From Colwellia marinimaniae (GTDB lineage Bacteria; Pseudomonadota; Gammaproteobacteria; Enterobacterales; Alteromonadaceae), in the NCBI RefSeq assembly GCF_002207865.1, contig NZ_BDQM01000001.1, positions 1 through 64,000 on the forward strand: a stretch of DNA of 64,000 nucleotides, given 5' to 3'. Positions within the stretch are counted from its first letter, which is position 1. The number at the start of each line of letters is the position of its first letter. The notes beneath the pieces are model-generated. The model ran no database searches. It had not been told where the DNA came from and saw only the letters and a program-made list of their open reading frames with translations. Of the stretch, positions 38,021 to 48,017 are shown piece by piece. The translations under genes and the position numbers were made by a program.

Positions 38021-39379
38021 TTATGTAAGAAACAGCGTTGCGGTGCCTAGGAAAGCAAAAATACCCAGGACATCGGTCACTGTGGTAAGAATAACGCCAC
38101 CAGCCAGCGCAGGGTCAATCTTCATGCGTTTTAATATCAATGGAATACTGACACCAGCAAGTCCAGCGGCGGTCATATTCATCAACATGGCGAAAGCAAT
38201 GACACCACCAAGCATTAAATCTTGTTTCCATATCGCTACGACCGTGGCAATTAATGTCGCCCAAATAATGCCATTTAAAAAGCCGATCGCTACTTCTTTA
38301 CTCAGTAGTGCCCGGGCATTACTGTCACCGACATGACCTAATGCCATACCACGGATAACCAAGGTTAAGGTTTGATTACCAGCAACACCACCCATACTGG
38401 GCACCAAAGAGTTCAATACGGCTAAAATAGCCAATTGTTGAAAGACATCTTCAAACATACTGGTCACGGCAACAGCCATCAATGCGGTGATCAGGTTTAC
38501 CCCCAGCCATAATGTGCGCTGCTTAGTACTTTTAATTACCGGGGCAAATGTATCTGCTTCATCGTCTAAACCCGCCATACTCATCATAGAGTGTTCGGCA
38601 TTCTCACGGATGATATCAATTACGTCATCAATGGTTATCCGACCGAGTAAGTGACCTTGCTCATCAATTACGGGAGCAGAAAACCAATCGTGACGTTCAA
38701 ACAGCTGGGCAACATCTTGCTCATCCATATTTGCTTGCACTGCTTCTACTTCCGCATTAATCAAACAAGAGACGATAGCTTCTGCCTTGGCTGTTACTAT
38801 GGCAGCAAGAGATACCACACCAATAAAACGATTGTTACGGTCAACGACATAGAAGGAGTCAGTGGCATCTGGCAGGTTACCTTTGAGACGCAAGTAGCGT
38901 AATACTACCTTAACACTTACATCGGGACGCAAGGTGATAGTATCGGTATTCATTATGCCACCAGCAGTATCTTCTTCATAAGATAATGCGGTTTCGACCC
39001 GGCTACGGTCTTGTGAGTCCATCGACTCGAGGACTTTGTTATAAATATTGTCAGGTAATGTACGTAAAACTTCAGCTAAATCATCAATGTCCATGCCTTC
39101 GGCAACCGCTGCAAGCTTTTCAGGCGGCATGCTGGTAAGAATGCCTTTACGGACTTCCTCATTAAGTTCTTCGAGCACTTCACCATGAAAATCAGGATCA
39201 ATAAGTTGCCAAAGTACCGGTCGATTTTTTGCTGTGGAAGACTCTAAAATAAGGGCTAGATCGAAGGCCGGCATATGTTGCAGCAGTTTTCGTACATAGA
39301 CGAACATACCACTGCTAAGCGCTTCGTTAACTTGTTGTAACCTTTGTTGGTTAAATTCTTGTTCTGATACTTCTGGCAT
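38021..39379 (-). CDS. mgtE: magnesium transporter MgtE
   Basis: A 452-residue Mg2+ channel/transporter. It has the MgtE N-terminal helical domain (about residues 35-135), two CBS domains (about 138-195 and 200-260) that sense cytosolic Mg2+, and five membrane helices in the last 170 residues. The pore motif region contains SLVPSMGGVAGNQTLTLVIRG (read in two blocks). It lies 205 bases after ptsO in the same direction; that gap suggests a separate promoter. Confidence 0.95.
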   Translation of the reverse strand: MPEVSEQEFNQQRLQQVNEALSSGMFVYVRKLLQHMPAFDLALILESSTAKNRPVLWQLIDPDFHGEVLEELNEEVRKGILTSMPPEKLAAVAEGMDIDDLAEVLRTLPDNIYNKVLESMDSQDRSRVETALSYEEDTAGGIMNTDTITLRPDVSVKVVLRYLRLKGNLPDATDSFYVVDRNNRFIGVVSLAAIVTAKAEAIVSCLINAEVEAVQANMDEQDVAQLFERHDWFSAPVIDEQGHLLGRITIDDVIDIIRENAEHSMMSMAGLDDEADTFAPVIKSTKQRTLWLGVNLITALMAVAVTSMFEDVFQQLAILAVLNSLVPSMGGVAGNQTLTLVIRGMALGHVGDSNARALLSKEVAIGFLNGIIWATLIATVVAIWKQDLMLGGVIAFAMLMNMTAAGLAGVSIPLILKRMKIDPALAGGVILTTVTDVLGIFAFLGTATLFLT

Positions 39380-39584
39380 AGCCTACTCTGCCTCTTTGCT
39401 ATTTAGTACACCGAAAACCCTGTAAGAATGTGTCGCTGTGAAAGTAGCGAAACTGAGGATTACTTAAGGATAAAAGAAAACAGCTTTCTTTGGGAAACAG
39501 CTGAAAATCAGCGTAAGTTTATCGTAACTTAGTGTTTTTATCAGCTTTTTAATCTTGAGATAGATACTTTTTTAGTCGGTTTAT

Positions 39585-39887
39585 TTATTCAGCTTCATCA
39601 AATTTATCAGAAATAAGTTGGCATATTTCAGTTAACGCTAGTTGTGCATCTTCGCCTTGTGCGGTGATATTAACTGTTTTTCCTTGGCCACCAGCTAATA
39701 GCATCAGCGCCATAATACTCCCTGCATCGGCTTTTTTTCCCGCTAATTCTAGGGTGATTTGTGCGGAAAATTTTTGGCTTAATTGTGCAAGTTTAGTGGC
39801 TGCACGAGCGTGCAAACCCAACTTATTACAAATGGTCACTTGTTGGGATTTTTTTGGCAATACTATAGCACCCATTATTCTGCTCAC
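39585..39887 (-). CDS. ptsO: phosphocarrier protein NPr
   Basis: A 100-residue HPr-like protein of the nitrogen phosphotransferase system (PtsP-NPr-EIIANtr). The phosphorylated His is in the motif NKLGLHARAATKL (His 26). The C-terminal half has the family segment MALMLLAGGQGKTVNI. The start lies 3 bases after the rapZ stop. MGAIVL at codon 5 is another possible start. Confidence 0.94.
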   Translation of the reverse strand: MSRIMGAIVLPKKSQQVTICNKLGLHARAATKLAQLSQKFSAQITLELAGKKADAGSIMALMLLAGGQGKTVNITAQGEDAQLALTEICQLISDKFDEAE

Positions 39888-39890
39888 TTA

Positions 39891-40745
39891 TTAAGTTGAT
39901 TTTATATGAATATCTCTATGGTGCGTTTGAATATCTTCGCGCTCTTTACGAAAATTCTTGGCTAGCATTTCTGCGATATAAACTGATCTATGTTTGCCAC
40001 CGGTACAACCAATAGCTATGGTGACATAACTACGATTGTTGCGTTCTAAGTGTGGTAACCATGTCATCATAAAACTGTTAATTTGCCAAATAAACTTAGT
40101 GACTATCGCTTGGCTGGCAAGAAAATCTTTGACCTCGGCATCAACCCCTGTTTTGCCCTTCAGTGATTTCTCCCAAAAAGGATTAGGTAAAAACCTCGCG
40201 TCAAAAACATAATCGGCATCGATTGGAATACCGTGTTTAAAACCAAACGATTTAAAGACCAGTACCATGGAACCGGTCTTTTTGCCTAAAATCCTTTCCC
40301 TGACTAAATCAGCAAGTTGATGAGGGGTAAGTTGGCTAGTATTTATGTATAAGTCAGCATTCGTTGATATCGGCTCTAATAATGACTTTTCTCGGGTAAT
40401 CGCTTGCTCAAGGGTCATATTCTCTTTTATAAGGGGGTGCAAACGACGTGTTTCACTAAAACGCCTGATTAAGTCTTTATCATCGGCATCAAGAAATAAG
40501 GTATTAACGTCTACTGCTCTAGGTAAGTAGGCAATGATTTCAGGAATATCTTCGGGATCTTTTGGTAAATTTCGTACATCTAAACTGACGGCAACGTTTT
40601 CATAGTCATTGATAACCGTATGGATTAATGCCGGTAAGAGGTTAATTGGAATGTTATCGACACAATAATAACCAAGATCTTCTAATACGCGTAGGGCAAC
40701 TGATTTACCCGAGCCAGAGCGGCCACTAACTATGATTAGTTTCAT
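39891..40745 (-). CDS. rapZ: RNase adapter RapZ
   Basis: A 284-residue P-loop protein with Walker A GRSGSGKS (residues 8-15). The C-terminal domain has GCTGGKHRSVYIAEML, the conserved RapZ sensing segment. In E. coli RapZ senses glucosamine-6-phosphate and guides RNase E to the GlmZ sRNA. It lies between ptsN and ptsO, as usual. Confidence 0.96.
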   Translation of the reverse strand: MKLIIVSGRSGSGKSVALRVLEDLGYYCVDNIPINLLPALIHTVINDYENVAVSLDVRNLPKDPEDIPEIIAYLPRAVDVNTLFLDADDKDLIRRFSETRRLHPLIKENMTLEQAITREKSLLEPISTNADLYINTSQLTPHQLADLVRERILGKKTGSMVLVFKSFGFKHGIPIDADYVFDARFLPNPFWEKSLKGKTGVDAEVKDFLASQAIVTKFIWQINSFMMTWLPHLERNNRSYVTIAIGCTGGKHRSVYIAEMLAKNFRKEREDIQTHHRDIHIKST

Positions 40746-40772
40746 TCTTATATCTTATATCCGTGTACTTTA

Positions 40773-41243
40773 CTATATGGCATCTAGGGTATTACTAGCT
40801 TGTTGAATTAGGTTATAGAGTGCTTGATTATCATGGCATTTGCGAACTCGCTTAATCATCTTTTTATTACTAAATAATTTAGCGATACTTTGTAGGGTAA
40901 TTAAGTGTTCTTTACAGCTATTTTCCGGCACAAATAAGGCAATAAAAACATCTACATTCCTATTATCTATGGCATCAAAATCAATAGCTTGTTCTGTTGT
41001 TATTAACACTGCGACAGCTTTATTGGCATTAGGTAATCGACCATGGGGTATGGCAATGCCGTTTCCTATGCCGGTACTACCCATTTTTTCTCTATTAAGT
41101 AAACTTTCTAGCAGATCATCTTGTTCTATATCACCGATTTGCTTGGCAGCGAGTTGACAAATTTTTTCTAAAATACGTTTTTTACTGGTGATTTCTACAT
41201 CACAAGTGGTACAGCTTGTTGTTAATATTTCTGATAATTGCAT
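40773..41243 (-). CDS. ptsN: nitrogen-regulatory PTS protein EIIA-Ntr
   Basis: A 156-residue PTS EIIA type-2 domain. The phosphorylated His 67 is in IGNGIAIPHGRLPN. It is the output protein of the nitrogen PTS and controls potassium and phosphate responses in E. coli. It follows hpf and precedes rapZ. Confidence 0.95.
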   Translation of the reverse strand: MQLSEILTTSCTTCDVEITSKKRILEKICQLAAKQIGDIEQDDLLESLLNREKMGSTGIGNGIAIPHGRLPNANKAVAVLITTEQAIDFDAIDNRNVDVFIALFVPENSCKEHLITLQSIAKLFSNKKMIKRVRKCHDNQALYNLIQQASNTLDAI

Positions 41244-41350
41244 AATGGTGTTAATTATTTTAGGCGCCCAACTGTGCTAATTCATTTAGCTTAGGGCGCC
41301 AGATTTATCGGCTTTAATTACTTTAAAGCGTATTCATGATTTAGCTAAGC

Positions 41351-41638
41351 TTAGTGCTGAGCTATCTTACCTTTATACTTAAGGATTTGTCGATCAAGTT
41401 TATCAACTAGAGTATCAATAGAAGCATACATGTCGCCGTTAACTGCTGAGGCAAACACTTCACCGCCATTAATATGGATATTGGCTTCTGCTTTTTGGTT
41501 AAGCTTTTCTACGGTAAGTACGACATGAATATTATTGATATGATCAAAATGTCGTTCTAGTTTTGAGAACTTGCTATCAACATATTTTCGTAATGAACTT
41601 GTTACTTCTACATGATGGCCAGAAAGATTAATTTGCAT
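41351..41638 (-). CDS. hpf: ribosome hibernation promoting factor (short form)
   Basis: A protein of about 95 residues of the HPF/YfiA family, without the long-form C-terminal domain. It binds the 30S decoding site in stationary phase. MQINLSGHHVEVTSSLRKYV aligns with the known HPF start. The frame also allows an ATG two codons earlier (41644), but the Shine-Dalgarno sequence leaves only 2 bases before that ATG and 8 before this one. Confidence 0.94.
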   Translation of the reverse strand: MQINLSGHHVEVTSSLRKYVDSKFSKLERHFDHINNIHVVLTVEKLNQKAEANIHINGGEVFASAVNGDMYASIDTLVDKLDRQILKYKGKIAQH

Positions 41639-41646
41639 AAGCATGA

Positions 41647-41653
41647 TCCTTTT
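41647..41653 (-). promoter_or_regulatory. ribosome binding site of hpf
   Basis: AAAAGGA on the minus strand, 8 bases before ATG 41638. It favours that start over the in-frame ATG at 41644. Confidence 0.6.
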
Positions 41654-41664
41654 ATGGTAGTGTT

Positions 41665-43182
41665 TTAAAGTAAACTCTTACGTTGGTTTGATGGTGGTAT
41701 CGCTAATGATTCTCGGTATTTAGCAATAGTCCGTCGCGCCACTTTTATTCCCTGCTCGGCCAGTATATCAGCCATTTTGCTGTCACTTAACGGTTTAGCA
41801 GGTGTTTCCGCTAAGATAAGTTTTTTAATTAAAGAACGAATTGCGGTCGATGAACATTCACCACCATTTTCGGTACTAACATGGCTGGAGAAGAAGTATT
41901 TTAACTCAAAAATCCCTCTTGGTGTGTGCATGTATTTTTGCGTGGTCACTCGAGATATGGTGGATTCGTGCATATCAACAGCTTCAGCAATATCATTGAG
42001 CACCATAGGAAGCATGGCTTCAGCACCATGCTCTAAAAATCCTTGCTGACGCTGAACTATGCAATTGGACACCTTGAGTAAGGTGTCATTACGAGATTCT
42101 AAGCTCTTAATAAACCATTTGGCTTCTTGCAAGTTTGATCTAATAAATTGACCATCATTAGTTGATGATTTCATTGTTTTAGACATGGCCGCATATTGCT
42201 TATTAATAGAGAGTTTTGGTGCCGTGTCCGAATTTAACTCAACCACCCAGCGACCATTTTTCTTTTCAACGGTAACATCAGGAATAACGTATTGGTTATT
42301 ACCTTTAATTACCGCATCACCTGGACGAGGATTTAAGCTTTGAATTAAACGCATAACTTCACGCAGTTGATCTTCTTTTAATTTGGTTTTACGCATTAAC
42401 TGACGGTAATCTCGGTTACCAAGTAAATCAATATGTTCATTGATAATGAGTTTACTTTCTTTCAGATAAGGGGTATCAGCACTAAATTGATTCAACTGAA
42501 TAAGTAAACAATCAGCAATTGAGCGAGCAGCGACGCCAATAGGGTCAAACATATTAATACGTTTTAAGACCGCTTCAACTTCATCCTGCTCTAGCCCTTC
42601 TGTACCGACACTTTCTAGAATTTCTTCTGGTGATACGGTTAAATAACCGGCATCATCAACTGCTTCAATAATGGCAATAGCGATGGTTTTATCGGTATCA
42701 GTGAAAGGCGTTAATTCCATTTGCCACAATAGATGATCTTGAATGGAGTCCGTGGTTTCCCCTTGATAGGTATAATCATCGGCAGGGCTACTAACTGCGC
42801 CGGTATTTGAAACGCCAGCACTGTAACTTTCTTCCCAGGTGGTATCGATATTTAGTTCTTCGGGTATTTCCTTTTTTTCCATGGCCTCAGTGGTACTGAT
42901 TTCGTCAATACTTGCTGGTTGCTCTTCACTCCCGTCACTTGTTGTCAGCTCAGTGTTAGTTTCAGAGACACTGGTTGTAAATGCTTCTTCAAGATTGTTT
43001 TCATCGCTAGTATTTTCATTTTCAACTTTTTCATCAAGCTCAAGTAATGGATTGCTCTCTAATACTTCTTGAATTTCTTGTTGTAATTCTAACGTTGACA
43101 GTTGCAACAGCTTGATTGCTTGTTGCAACTGCGGAGTCATGGTTAATTGTTGTCCAATACGGAGCTGTAGTGTAGGTCGCAT
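41665..43182 (-). CDS. rpoN: RNA polymerase sigma-54 factor
   Basis: A 505-residue sigma-54. The Gln-rich activator region starts [20 protein letters not shown]. An acidic region II follows (about 50-135), then the core-binding domain, the helix-turn-helix region and the RpoN box [10 protein letters not shown] (residues 482-491). It is followed by hpf, ptsN, rapZ and ptsO in the normal order. Confidence 0.97.
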   Translation of the reverse strand: MRPTLQLRIGQQLTMTPQLQQAIKLLQLSTLELQQEIQEVLESNPLLELDEKVENENTSDENNLEEAFTTSVSETNTELTTSDGSEEQPASIDEISTTEAMEKKEIPEELNIDTTWEESYSAGVSNTGAVSSPADDYTYQGETTDSIQDHLLWQMELTPFTDTDKTIAIAIIEAVDDAGYLTVSPEEILESVGTEGLEQDEVEAVLKRINMFDPIGVAARSIADCLLIQLNQFSADTPYLKESKLIINEHIDLLGNRDYRQLMRKTKLKEDQLREVMRLIQSLNPRPGDAVIKGNNQYVIPDVTVEKKNGRWVVELNSDTAPKLSINKQYAAMSKTMKSSTNDGQFIRSNLQEAKWFIKSLESRNDTLLKVSNCIVQRQQGFLEHGAEAMLPMVLNDIAEAVDMHESTISRVTTQKYMHTPRGIFELKYFFSSHVSTENGGECSSTAIRSLIKKLILAETPAKPLSDSKMADILAEQGIKVARRTIAKYRESLAIPPSNQRKSLL

Positions 43183-43300
43183 CTAGGTTATATGATTTCC
43201 TATTTATTATTCTTAGTAGTTATAGTTTGCTAATCTATCACTACTTTGCTCTTAAATTGTTCTGCTTAAAGCTAGTCATTTTCGCTTTAGTATAGCCTTA

Positions 43301-44089
43301 CTATAGCGTGAATTGTTCGCCAAGGTATACATCTCTCACTTTTTGATTAGCAAGAATTTGCTCGGCATTGCCTTGGGCAATTATTTCACCGTGGCTAACG
43401 ATATAGGCATGCTCACAAACGTCTAAAGTTTCTCTAACATTATGGTCGGTGATTAATATACCTATGCCGCGCTCTTTTAATTGTAATATTATTTTTTTAA
43501 TGTCGCCAACCGAAATAGGGTCAACACCAGCAAAGGGTTCATCTAATAAAATAAATTGTGGCTCAGCCGCTAATGCTCGGGCAATTTCAACGCGTCGTCT
43601 TTCACCACCTGACAAGCTCATGCCGGTATTATCTTTGATATGACAAATATGAAACTCTTCTAACAGGTGTTCAAGTTTTTCCGCGCGTTGTGTTTCAGTA
43701 AGCTCTTTACGTATTTGTAAGATAGCCATGATATTATCACTAACGGTGAGTTTTCTAAAAATTGATGCTTCTTGCGGTAAATAACCTATGCCCATGCGGG
43801 CTCTTTCATGCATAGGAATAAGTGTTAAGTCTTGGCCATTGAGTTTGATAGTGCCACCATCATTGGGGACTAAGCCAACAATCATATAAAAGGAGGTGGT
43901 TTTGCCAGCGCCATTGGGTCCTAATAAGCCAACTATTTGCCCAGCATTAACTTGTAAACTGACATTTTTAACAACCTGTCTATTTTTATAGGACTTAGAT
44001 AAACCCTCGGCAATTAACGTGTTTACCGAGGGTTTACTATCGATATTAGTAGCCACTGCCATTACCTTTTTTATCTGCTTCTTGCTCAA
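43301..44089 (-). CDS. lptB: LPS export ABC transporter ATPase LptB
   Basis: A 262-residue ABC ATPase that powers extraction of lipopolysaccharide from the inner membrane with LptFG. Walker A is GPNGAGKTT, the signature [15 protein letters not shown], Walker [14 protein letters not shown] and the switch His is in ITDHNVRET. It is about 20 residues longer at the N-terminus than typical LptB and overlaps lptA by 44 bases. An internal ATG at 44062 would shorten it. Confidence 0.96.
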   Translation of the reverse strand: MSKKQIKKVMAVATNIDSKPSVNTLIAEGLSKSYKNRQVVKNVSLQVNAGQIVGLLGPNGAGKTTSFYMIVGLVPNDGGTIKLNGQDLTLIPMHERARMGIGYLPQEASIFRKLTVSDNIMAILQIRKELTETQRAEKLEHLLEEFHICHIKDNTGMSLSGGERRRVEIARALAAEPQFILLDEPFAGVDPISVGDIKKIILQLKERGIGILITDHNVRETLDVCEHAYIVSHGEIIAQGNAEQILANQKVRDVYLGEQFTL

Positions 44090-44690
44090 TTACGTTATCA
44101 GCGGATTGTTCCGCTTTAGACTTTTCGTGAGTTTCTTTTTGTTTCTTTAATATTGTTGGTTGCAGTATGGTGGTAACAGACTGGTTATCAGAGCCCTGTG
44201 CTTCTAGTTTTTCGCTTAAGGTATTATAAGTGATTATATCACCACTGACCTCACTACCCGCTTGCTTGACCAGCGCATTACCTGAAATCTTGATCATATG
44301 AGCGTTAGGGGTATAGGTTATTTCATCGGCTTGTAAGCTAATTAAGCTACCGTCTTCTAGTCGCTGCTCAAAGGTGGCAGGATTTCCTTTGGCTAAATAG
44401 GTATCATTTTTTTCACCGGTTTTTTTATCAATACGACTAAATACCTTAACTATATCTGCGGTAATGGAAATAGAGCCTTGTCTAATACTGACATTATCTA
44501 AATAACTGGCAATTTTGTTTTTAAGGTCGGCAGATTGTCGTTGTGATTTAATGGTAATTTCTTGCTCTAAATCTTTTTTAGCCGCGTGGGCATTAGTAAA
44601 TAAGAATAGGCTGCAAGTTAGGGCTAGTACTTTCAAGGTACTTTGGTATAAATTAGCTATCATCATGTTTCTTATAAATTGTGCGTTCAT
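44046..44690 (-). CDS. lptA: LPS transport periplasmic protein LptA
   Basis: A 214-residue periplasmic bridge protein with a signal peptide ([16 protein letters not shown]) and an OstA-like beta-jellyroll domain (about residues 50-165), plus a charged Lys/Glu-rich tail not needed in the family. LptA joins LptC to LptD. The first ATG lies inside lptC. ATG at 44666 or 44663 (MMIANLYQ) would give a more usual signal peptide length. Confidence 0.9.
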   Translation of the reverse strand: MNAQFIRNMMIANLYQSTLKVLALTCSLFLFTNAHAAKKDLEQEITIKSQRQSADLKNKIASYLDNVSIRQGSISITADIVKVFSRIDKKTGEKNDTYLAKGNPATFEQRLEDGSLISLQADEITYTPNAHMIKISGNALVKQAGSEVSGDIITYNTLSEKLEAQGSDNQSVTTILQPTILKKQKETHEKSKAEQSADNVIEQEADKKGNGSGY

Positions 44691-45222
44691 GCTGGGTTAG
44701 GGTCATTTGTTTAGTGTTCAAATCGATAATTAATCCTGAGCCGTACATGGTGAAATCCCTGCCGACCACAATAACGGCTTGCTCTGAACTAATAATGTTG
44801 GTTTTTAAATCTAATACGATTTCTTTGCAGTGAATCTCTTTTATTAAGCTATCAATTTCAGTTGCTTGAATAAGCACCTGCCTTTTCAATTCAACACGAT
44901 TATCTTTGTACAGTGTTGCTTCTTGGGCACTAATTTTCCACGGTTTACCTTGTTTTTGTGGATATAAAGTATAAAGTGGCGCTTCAAAGTAACTCACCTC
45001 CAAATCTGCATAATGTTCCATTCGTTCTGCTTCAATGGTGTGAGACAATTGTCCCGATTTACTATAAATTTTACTTTGTAGTTTCTCGGCGATAAAGTCA
45101 GGGCGCTGTTCATCAACGATTAAAGTATCTTGCTCTATTGATGCCGTGCGCCATTCAATAATGCCATAGATTAGTGCGCTAAGCAGTAAAACAAATAGCG
45201 CTAGGCTATTTAATCGGCTCAT
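44653..45222 (-). CDS. lptC: LPS transport protein LptC
   Basis: A 189-residue bitopic inner-membrane protein with one N-terminal helix (SLALFVLLLSALIYGIIEW) and an LptC beta-jellyroll domain. It receives LPS from LptBFG and passes it to LptA. The start overlaps the kdsC stop and the end overlaps lptA. Confidence 0.93.
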   Translation of the reverse strand: MSRLNSLALFVLLLSALIYGIIEWRTASIEQDTLIVDEQRPDFIAEKLQSKIYSKSGQLSHTIEAERMEHYADLEVSYFEAPLYTLYPQKQGKPWKISAQEATLYKDNRVELKRQVLIQATEIDSLIKEIHCKEIVLDLKTNIISSEQAVIVVGRDFTMYGSGLIIDLNTKQMTLTQHERTIYKKHDDS

Positions 45223-45764
45223 ACACTAGCGCCTGTAGCGTGGTCCAAGTTACCTTGACTTTGCATAATTAAGTCACATATTTCCCGCACAGCGCCAAAA
45301 CCGCCGCGAGTAAAAGTAGTGTAATCAGCGCCCCGTAATACTAGCGGATGAGCATCGAATACACTAATTCCTAAGCCAACAGTTTTAATACAAGATAAAT
45401 CAGGGACATCATCACCTATGTAGGCTACCTCTGTAAGGTCAATATTTAATTGCTGAGCTAAGTCAATTAATGCCGGTAATTTATCTTCTTGACCTTGAAT
45501 AATATGCGCTACCTGTAAAGCTTTCATACGATTGGCCACGATAGTAGAGTTTCTGCCAGTAATAATAGCAACAGCAACACCACTAGCACCTAAGGCTTTT
45601 ATGCCAAAGCCATCTTTTGTGTGAAATGCTTTTAGCTCTTCACCATCGTTACCCAGATATATTCTACCGTCAGAAAATACGCCGTCAACATCACAAACGA
45701 GTAACTTTATTTTTTCAGCTTTAGCTAGAATGTTGCTTTGCACCTCTCCGTATAAGGTATTCAT
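45219..45764 (-). CDS. kdsC: 3-deoxy-D-manno-octulosonate-8-phosphate phosphatase KdsC
   Basis: A 181-residue HAD-superfamily phosphatase that makes free Kdo for the LPS core. The nucleophile motif is LLVCDVDGVFSDG and the C-terminal HAD motif is YIGDDVPDL. It overlaps kdsD by 1 base and lptC by 4 bases. Confidence 0.96.
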   Translation of the reverse strand: MNTLYGEVQSNILAKAEKIKLLVCDVDGVFSDGRIYLGNDGEELKAFHTKDGFGIKALGASGVAVAIITGRNSTIVANRMKALQVAHIIQGQEDKLPALIDLAQQLNIDLTEVAYIGDDVPDLSCIKTVGLGISVFDAHPLVLRGADYTTFTRGGFGAVREICDLIMQSQGNLDHATGASV

Positions 45765-46729
45765 TAAAGTACTCCAGCACGTAATAGATCATGCATATTC
45801 ATGGCACCAACGGGGATATTGTTGTTATCGACAATAATTAGTCCGTTAATTTTTTTATCTTCCATTATTTTTAAGGCCTGCGCAGCGAGCATGTCACTTT
45901 GCGCAACCTGCGGGTTGAGCGTCATTACCGTGCTGATACTATCACTGTGTATATCTATTCTATTATCTAATACCCGGCGAAGATCGCCATCAGTAAATAA
46001 GCCAACTAATTTTTGCTCATCATTCACTATCGCAGTCATGCCTAAACCCTTTAATGACATTTCCACCAAGGCATCTTTGATAAGAGCATGTTCAGTAACC
46101 ACTGGCACACGTTCGTCTTGGTGCATAATATCATTTAAGCGTAATAATAAGCGCTTACCTAAACTACCACCAGGATGTGATAAGGCAAAATCCTCTGCGG
46201 TAAAGTCCCTAGCATTAAGTAAAGCGACAGCTAACGCGTCGCCCATCACTAAGGTTGCTGTAGTGCTTGATGTTGGGGCTAAACCAAGGGGACAAGCTTC
46301 AGCGGAGACCTTAATACAAATATGGGTATCGCCTAATTTAGCTAGGGTCGAATCAGTATTACCTGTCATTGAAATTAATTTCGCGCCAATGCGTTTAATA
46401 ACCGGGATGATGGCGAGCACTTCACTGGTTTCGCCTGAATAGGAGATGGCCAAGACGACATCATTGCTGGTGATCATACCTAAATCGCCATGACTGGCTT
46501 CGCCAGGGTGGACAAAAAATGAGGGTGTACCGGTACTGGCGAGGGTCGCGGCTATTTTACCGCCAATATGACCTGACTTGCCCATACCAATAACGATCAC
46601 TCGACCTTTACAATGGAACATGAGTTGGCAGGCAAGTTCAAAGCTATCATCAATATATTGCACTAATTCAGCAATGGCTTGCTGCTCAATCTCAATTACG
46701 TTTTTTGCTAACTGTTTGAAATTTTTCAT
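45764..46729 (-). CDS. kdsD: D-arabinose-5-phosphate isomerase KdsD
   Basis: A 321-residue enzyme that converts ribulose-5-phosphate to arabinose-5-phosphate, the first step of Kdo synthesis. It has a SIS domain (about residues 30-180, with GMGKSGHIGGKIAATLASTG and PTSSTTATLVMGDALAVAL in short blocks) and two CBS domains (about 205-320). Confidence 0.96.
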   Translation of the reverse strand: MKNFKQLAKNVIEIEQQAIAELVQYIDDSFELACQLMFHCKGRVIVIGMGKSGHIGGKIAATLASTGTPSFFVHPGEASHGDLGMITSNDVVLAISYSGETSEVLAIIPVIKRIGAKLISMTGNTDSTLAKLGDTHICIKVSAEACPLGLAPTSSTTATLVMGDALAVALLNARDFTAEDFALSHPGGSLGKRLLLRLNDIMHQDERVPVVTEHALIKDALVEMSLKGLGMTAIVNDEQKLVGLFTDGDLRRVLDNRIDIHSDSISTVMTLNPQVAQSDMLAAQALKIMEDKKINGLIIVDNNNIPVGAMNMHDLLRAGVL

Positions 46730-46751
46730 AATGATTAATTTATATCAGCTC

Positions 46752-47747
46752 TTATGATGATAATTGGCCAAAAAGTAACACTTGATAAGCAATAAAGCTT
46801 AACAGTAATAATACGCCTTTTGCACGAGTAATTCTAAATGCACCCATACGGCGACTGAAACATAAGAAAAATAGCAATAAAGTAACACCTAACATATAGG
46901 GGGCGTCCCTACTGGCGGCTAAACTATCAATATCGCCTGGAGCAATAAGAGCCGCTATGGGTAATACCGCTAAAATATTAAAGATGTTTGAGCCAATGAT
47001 ATTGCCTAAGGCTAAATCGTCTTCCTTTTTGATAATACTCATAATACACGCCGCGAGCTCAGGTAGGCTAGTACCTATAGCAATAATGGTTAAGCCAATA
47101 ACTAAGTCACTAATACCGTAAGCTTTAGCAATAAATACCGAAGAATCAACCAAAAAGCTCGCACTTAATGGTAATACAATGATACCAACTCCTAGCCAAA
47201 GTAAAGTTAATTTCATACTTACTGCCGGAGCAACATCATGTTCAGCTTCAATAATTAACGGATCATCACTGGGTTTACCTTGGGTTTTCTTTAGGGTAAT
47301 TACCAGTAGGGCAATGATGTAAATAGCAAAACCAGTTATTAAAATAATGCCTTCATAAAAACTAAAGTGGTTATCAATGAGTAACCAATATCCTAATGCT
47401 GTGATGGCTAAAACAAGTGGAATTTCACGTTTTATTGTTTGTGATGAAACGGTTAAAGGTTTTAACAAGGCGGTAATACCAAGAACCAAAGCAATGTTGG
47501 TAATATTTGAGCCTATGGCGTTACCAATGGCGGTGTTGATATTACCTTGTAATGACGCCGTTGTAGCTACCATCATCTCAGGTGCTGAAGAGCCCATAGC
47601 GACGATGGTTAAACCAATTATCATTGGTGAAATGCCTAAATTTCTCGCTAATGATGATGCACCAAAAACGAATTTATCGGCGCTCCAAACTAATGCCACA
47701 AGGGCAATGAGTAATATAAAAATGTGTTCTAGCATTAATGACTCCAA
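46752..47747 (-). CDS. yrbG: sodium/calcium exchanger family protein YrbG
   Basis: A 331-residue inner-membrane cation exchanger with about ten helices in two homologous halves. Each half has the ion-binding alpha-repeat: GSSAPEMMVATTASLQGN with GNAIGSNITNIALVLG, and GTSLPELAACIM with GNIIGSNIFNILAVLP. It is the first gene of the Kdo/LPS-transport run, as in E. coli. MLEHIF at codon 5 is another possible start. Confidence 0.92.
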   Translation of the reverse strand: MESLMLEHIFILLIALVALVWSADKFVFGASSLARNLGISPMIIGLTIVAMGSSAPEMMVATTASLQGNINTAIGNAIGSNITNIALVLGITALLKPLTVSSQTIKREIPLVLAITALGYWLLIDNHFSFYEGIILITGFAIYIIALLVITLKKTQGKPSDDPLIIEAEHDVAPAVSMKLTLLWLGVGIIVLPLSASFLVDSSVFIAKAYGISDLVIGLTIIAIGTSLPELAACIMSIIKKEDDLALGNIIGSNIFNILAVLPIAALIAPGDIDSLAASRDAPYMLGVTLLLFFLCFSRRMGAFRITRAKGVLLLLSFIAYQVLLFGQLSS

Positions 47748-47903
47748 GGTAGGGGGTAAATTGTCGCTGGTTGTAGCGCAAAAAAGAAGTAAATAATGCG
47801 ACTAAAAGGAAAATAATATTCTTTTGTCTTACTTTTAAGCAAAAACGAACACTTTATTACAAATTAACCTAATTCTTTTACATTTATTACCCTGTTATTG
47901 GTT

Positions 47904-47925
47904 AATTGTTAATGAACAATTGTTC
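47904..47925. promoter_or_regulatory. overlapping inverted repeats in the yrbG-mlaF divergent region
   Basis: AATTGTT and AACAATT flank AATG. The second arm is part of a perfect 12-bp palindrome, GAACAATTGTTC (47914-47925). It lies about midway in the 270-base region between divergent yrbG and mlaF, where an operator would be expected. No regulator is known to me for this sequence. Confidence 0.3.
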
Positions 47926-48017
47926 TTGCTCAGGTAAAATCATCGGCTATTAAATCAATTCTATGGCGGGCCTTGTCCATGTAGAATTAGGCAATACATA
48001 AACAGTGACGTTGAACA

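Noticed and set aside
45801..46442. 213-codon plus-strand frame opposite kdsD
   Set aside because: It is long but antisense to a strongly conserved enzyme; no start context or recognisable motif.
47377..47796. 139-codon plus-strand frame opposite yrbG
   Set aside because: It overlaps the conserved exchanger gene and its divergent promoter region; no family resemblance.
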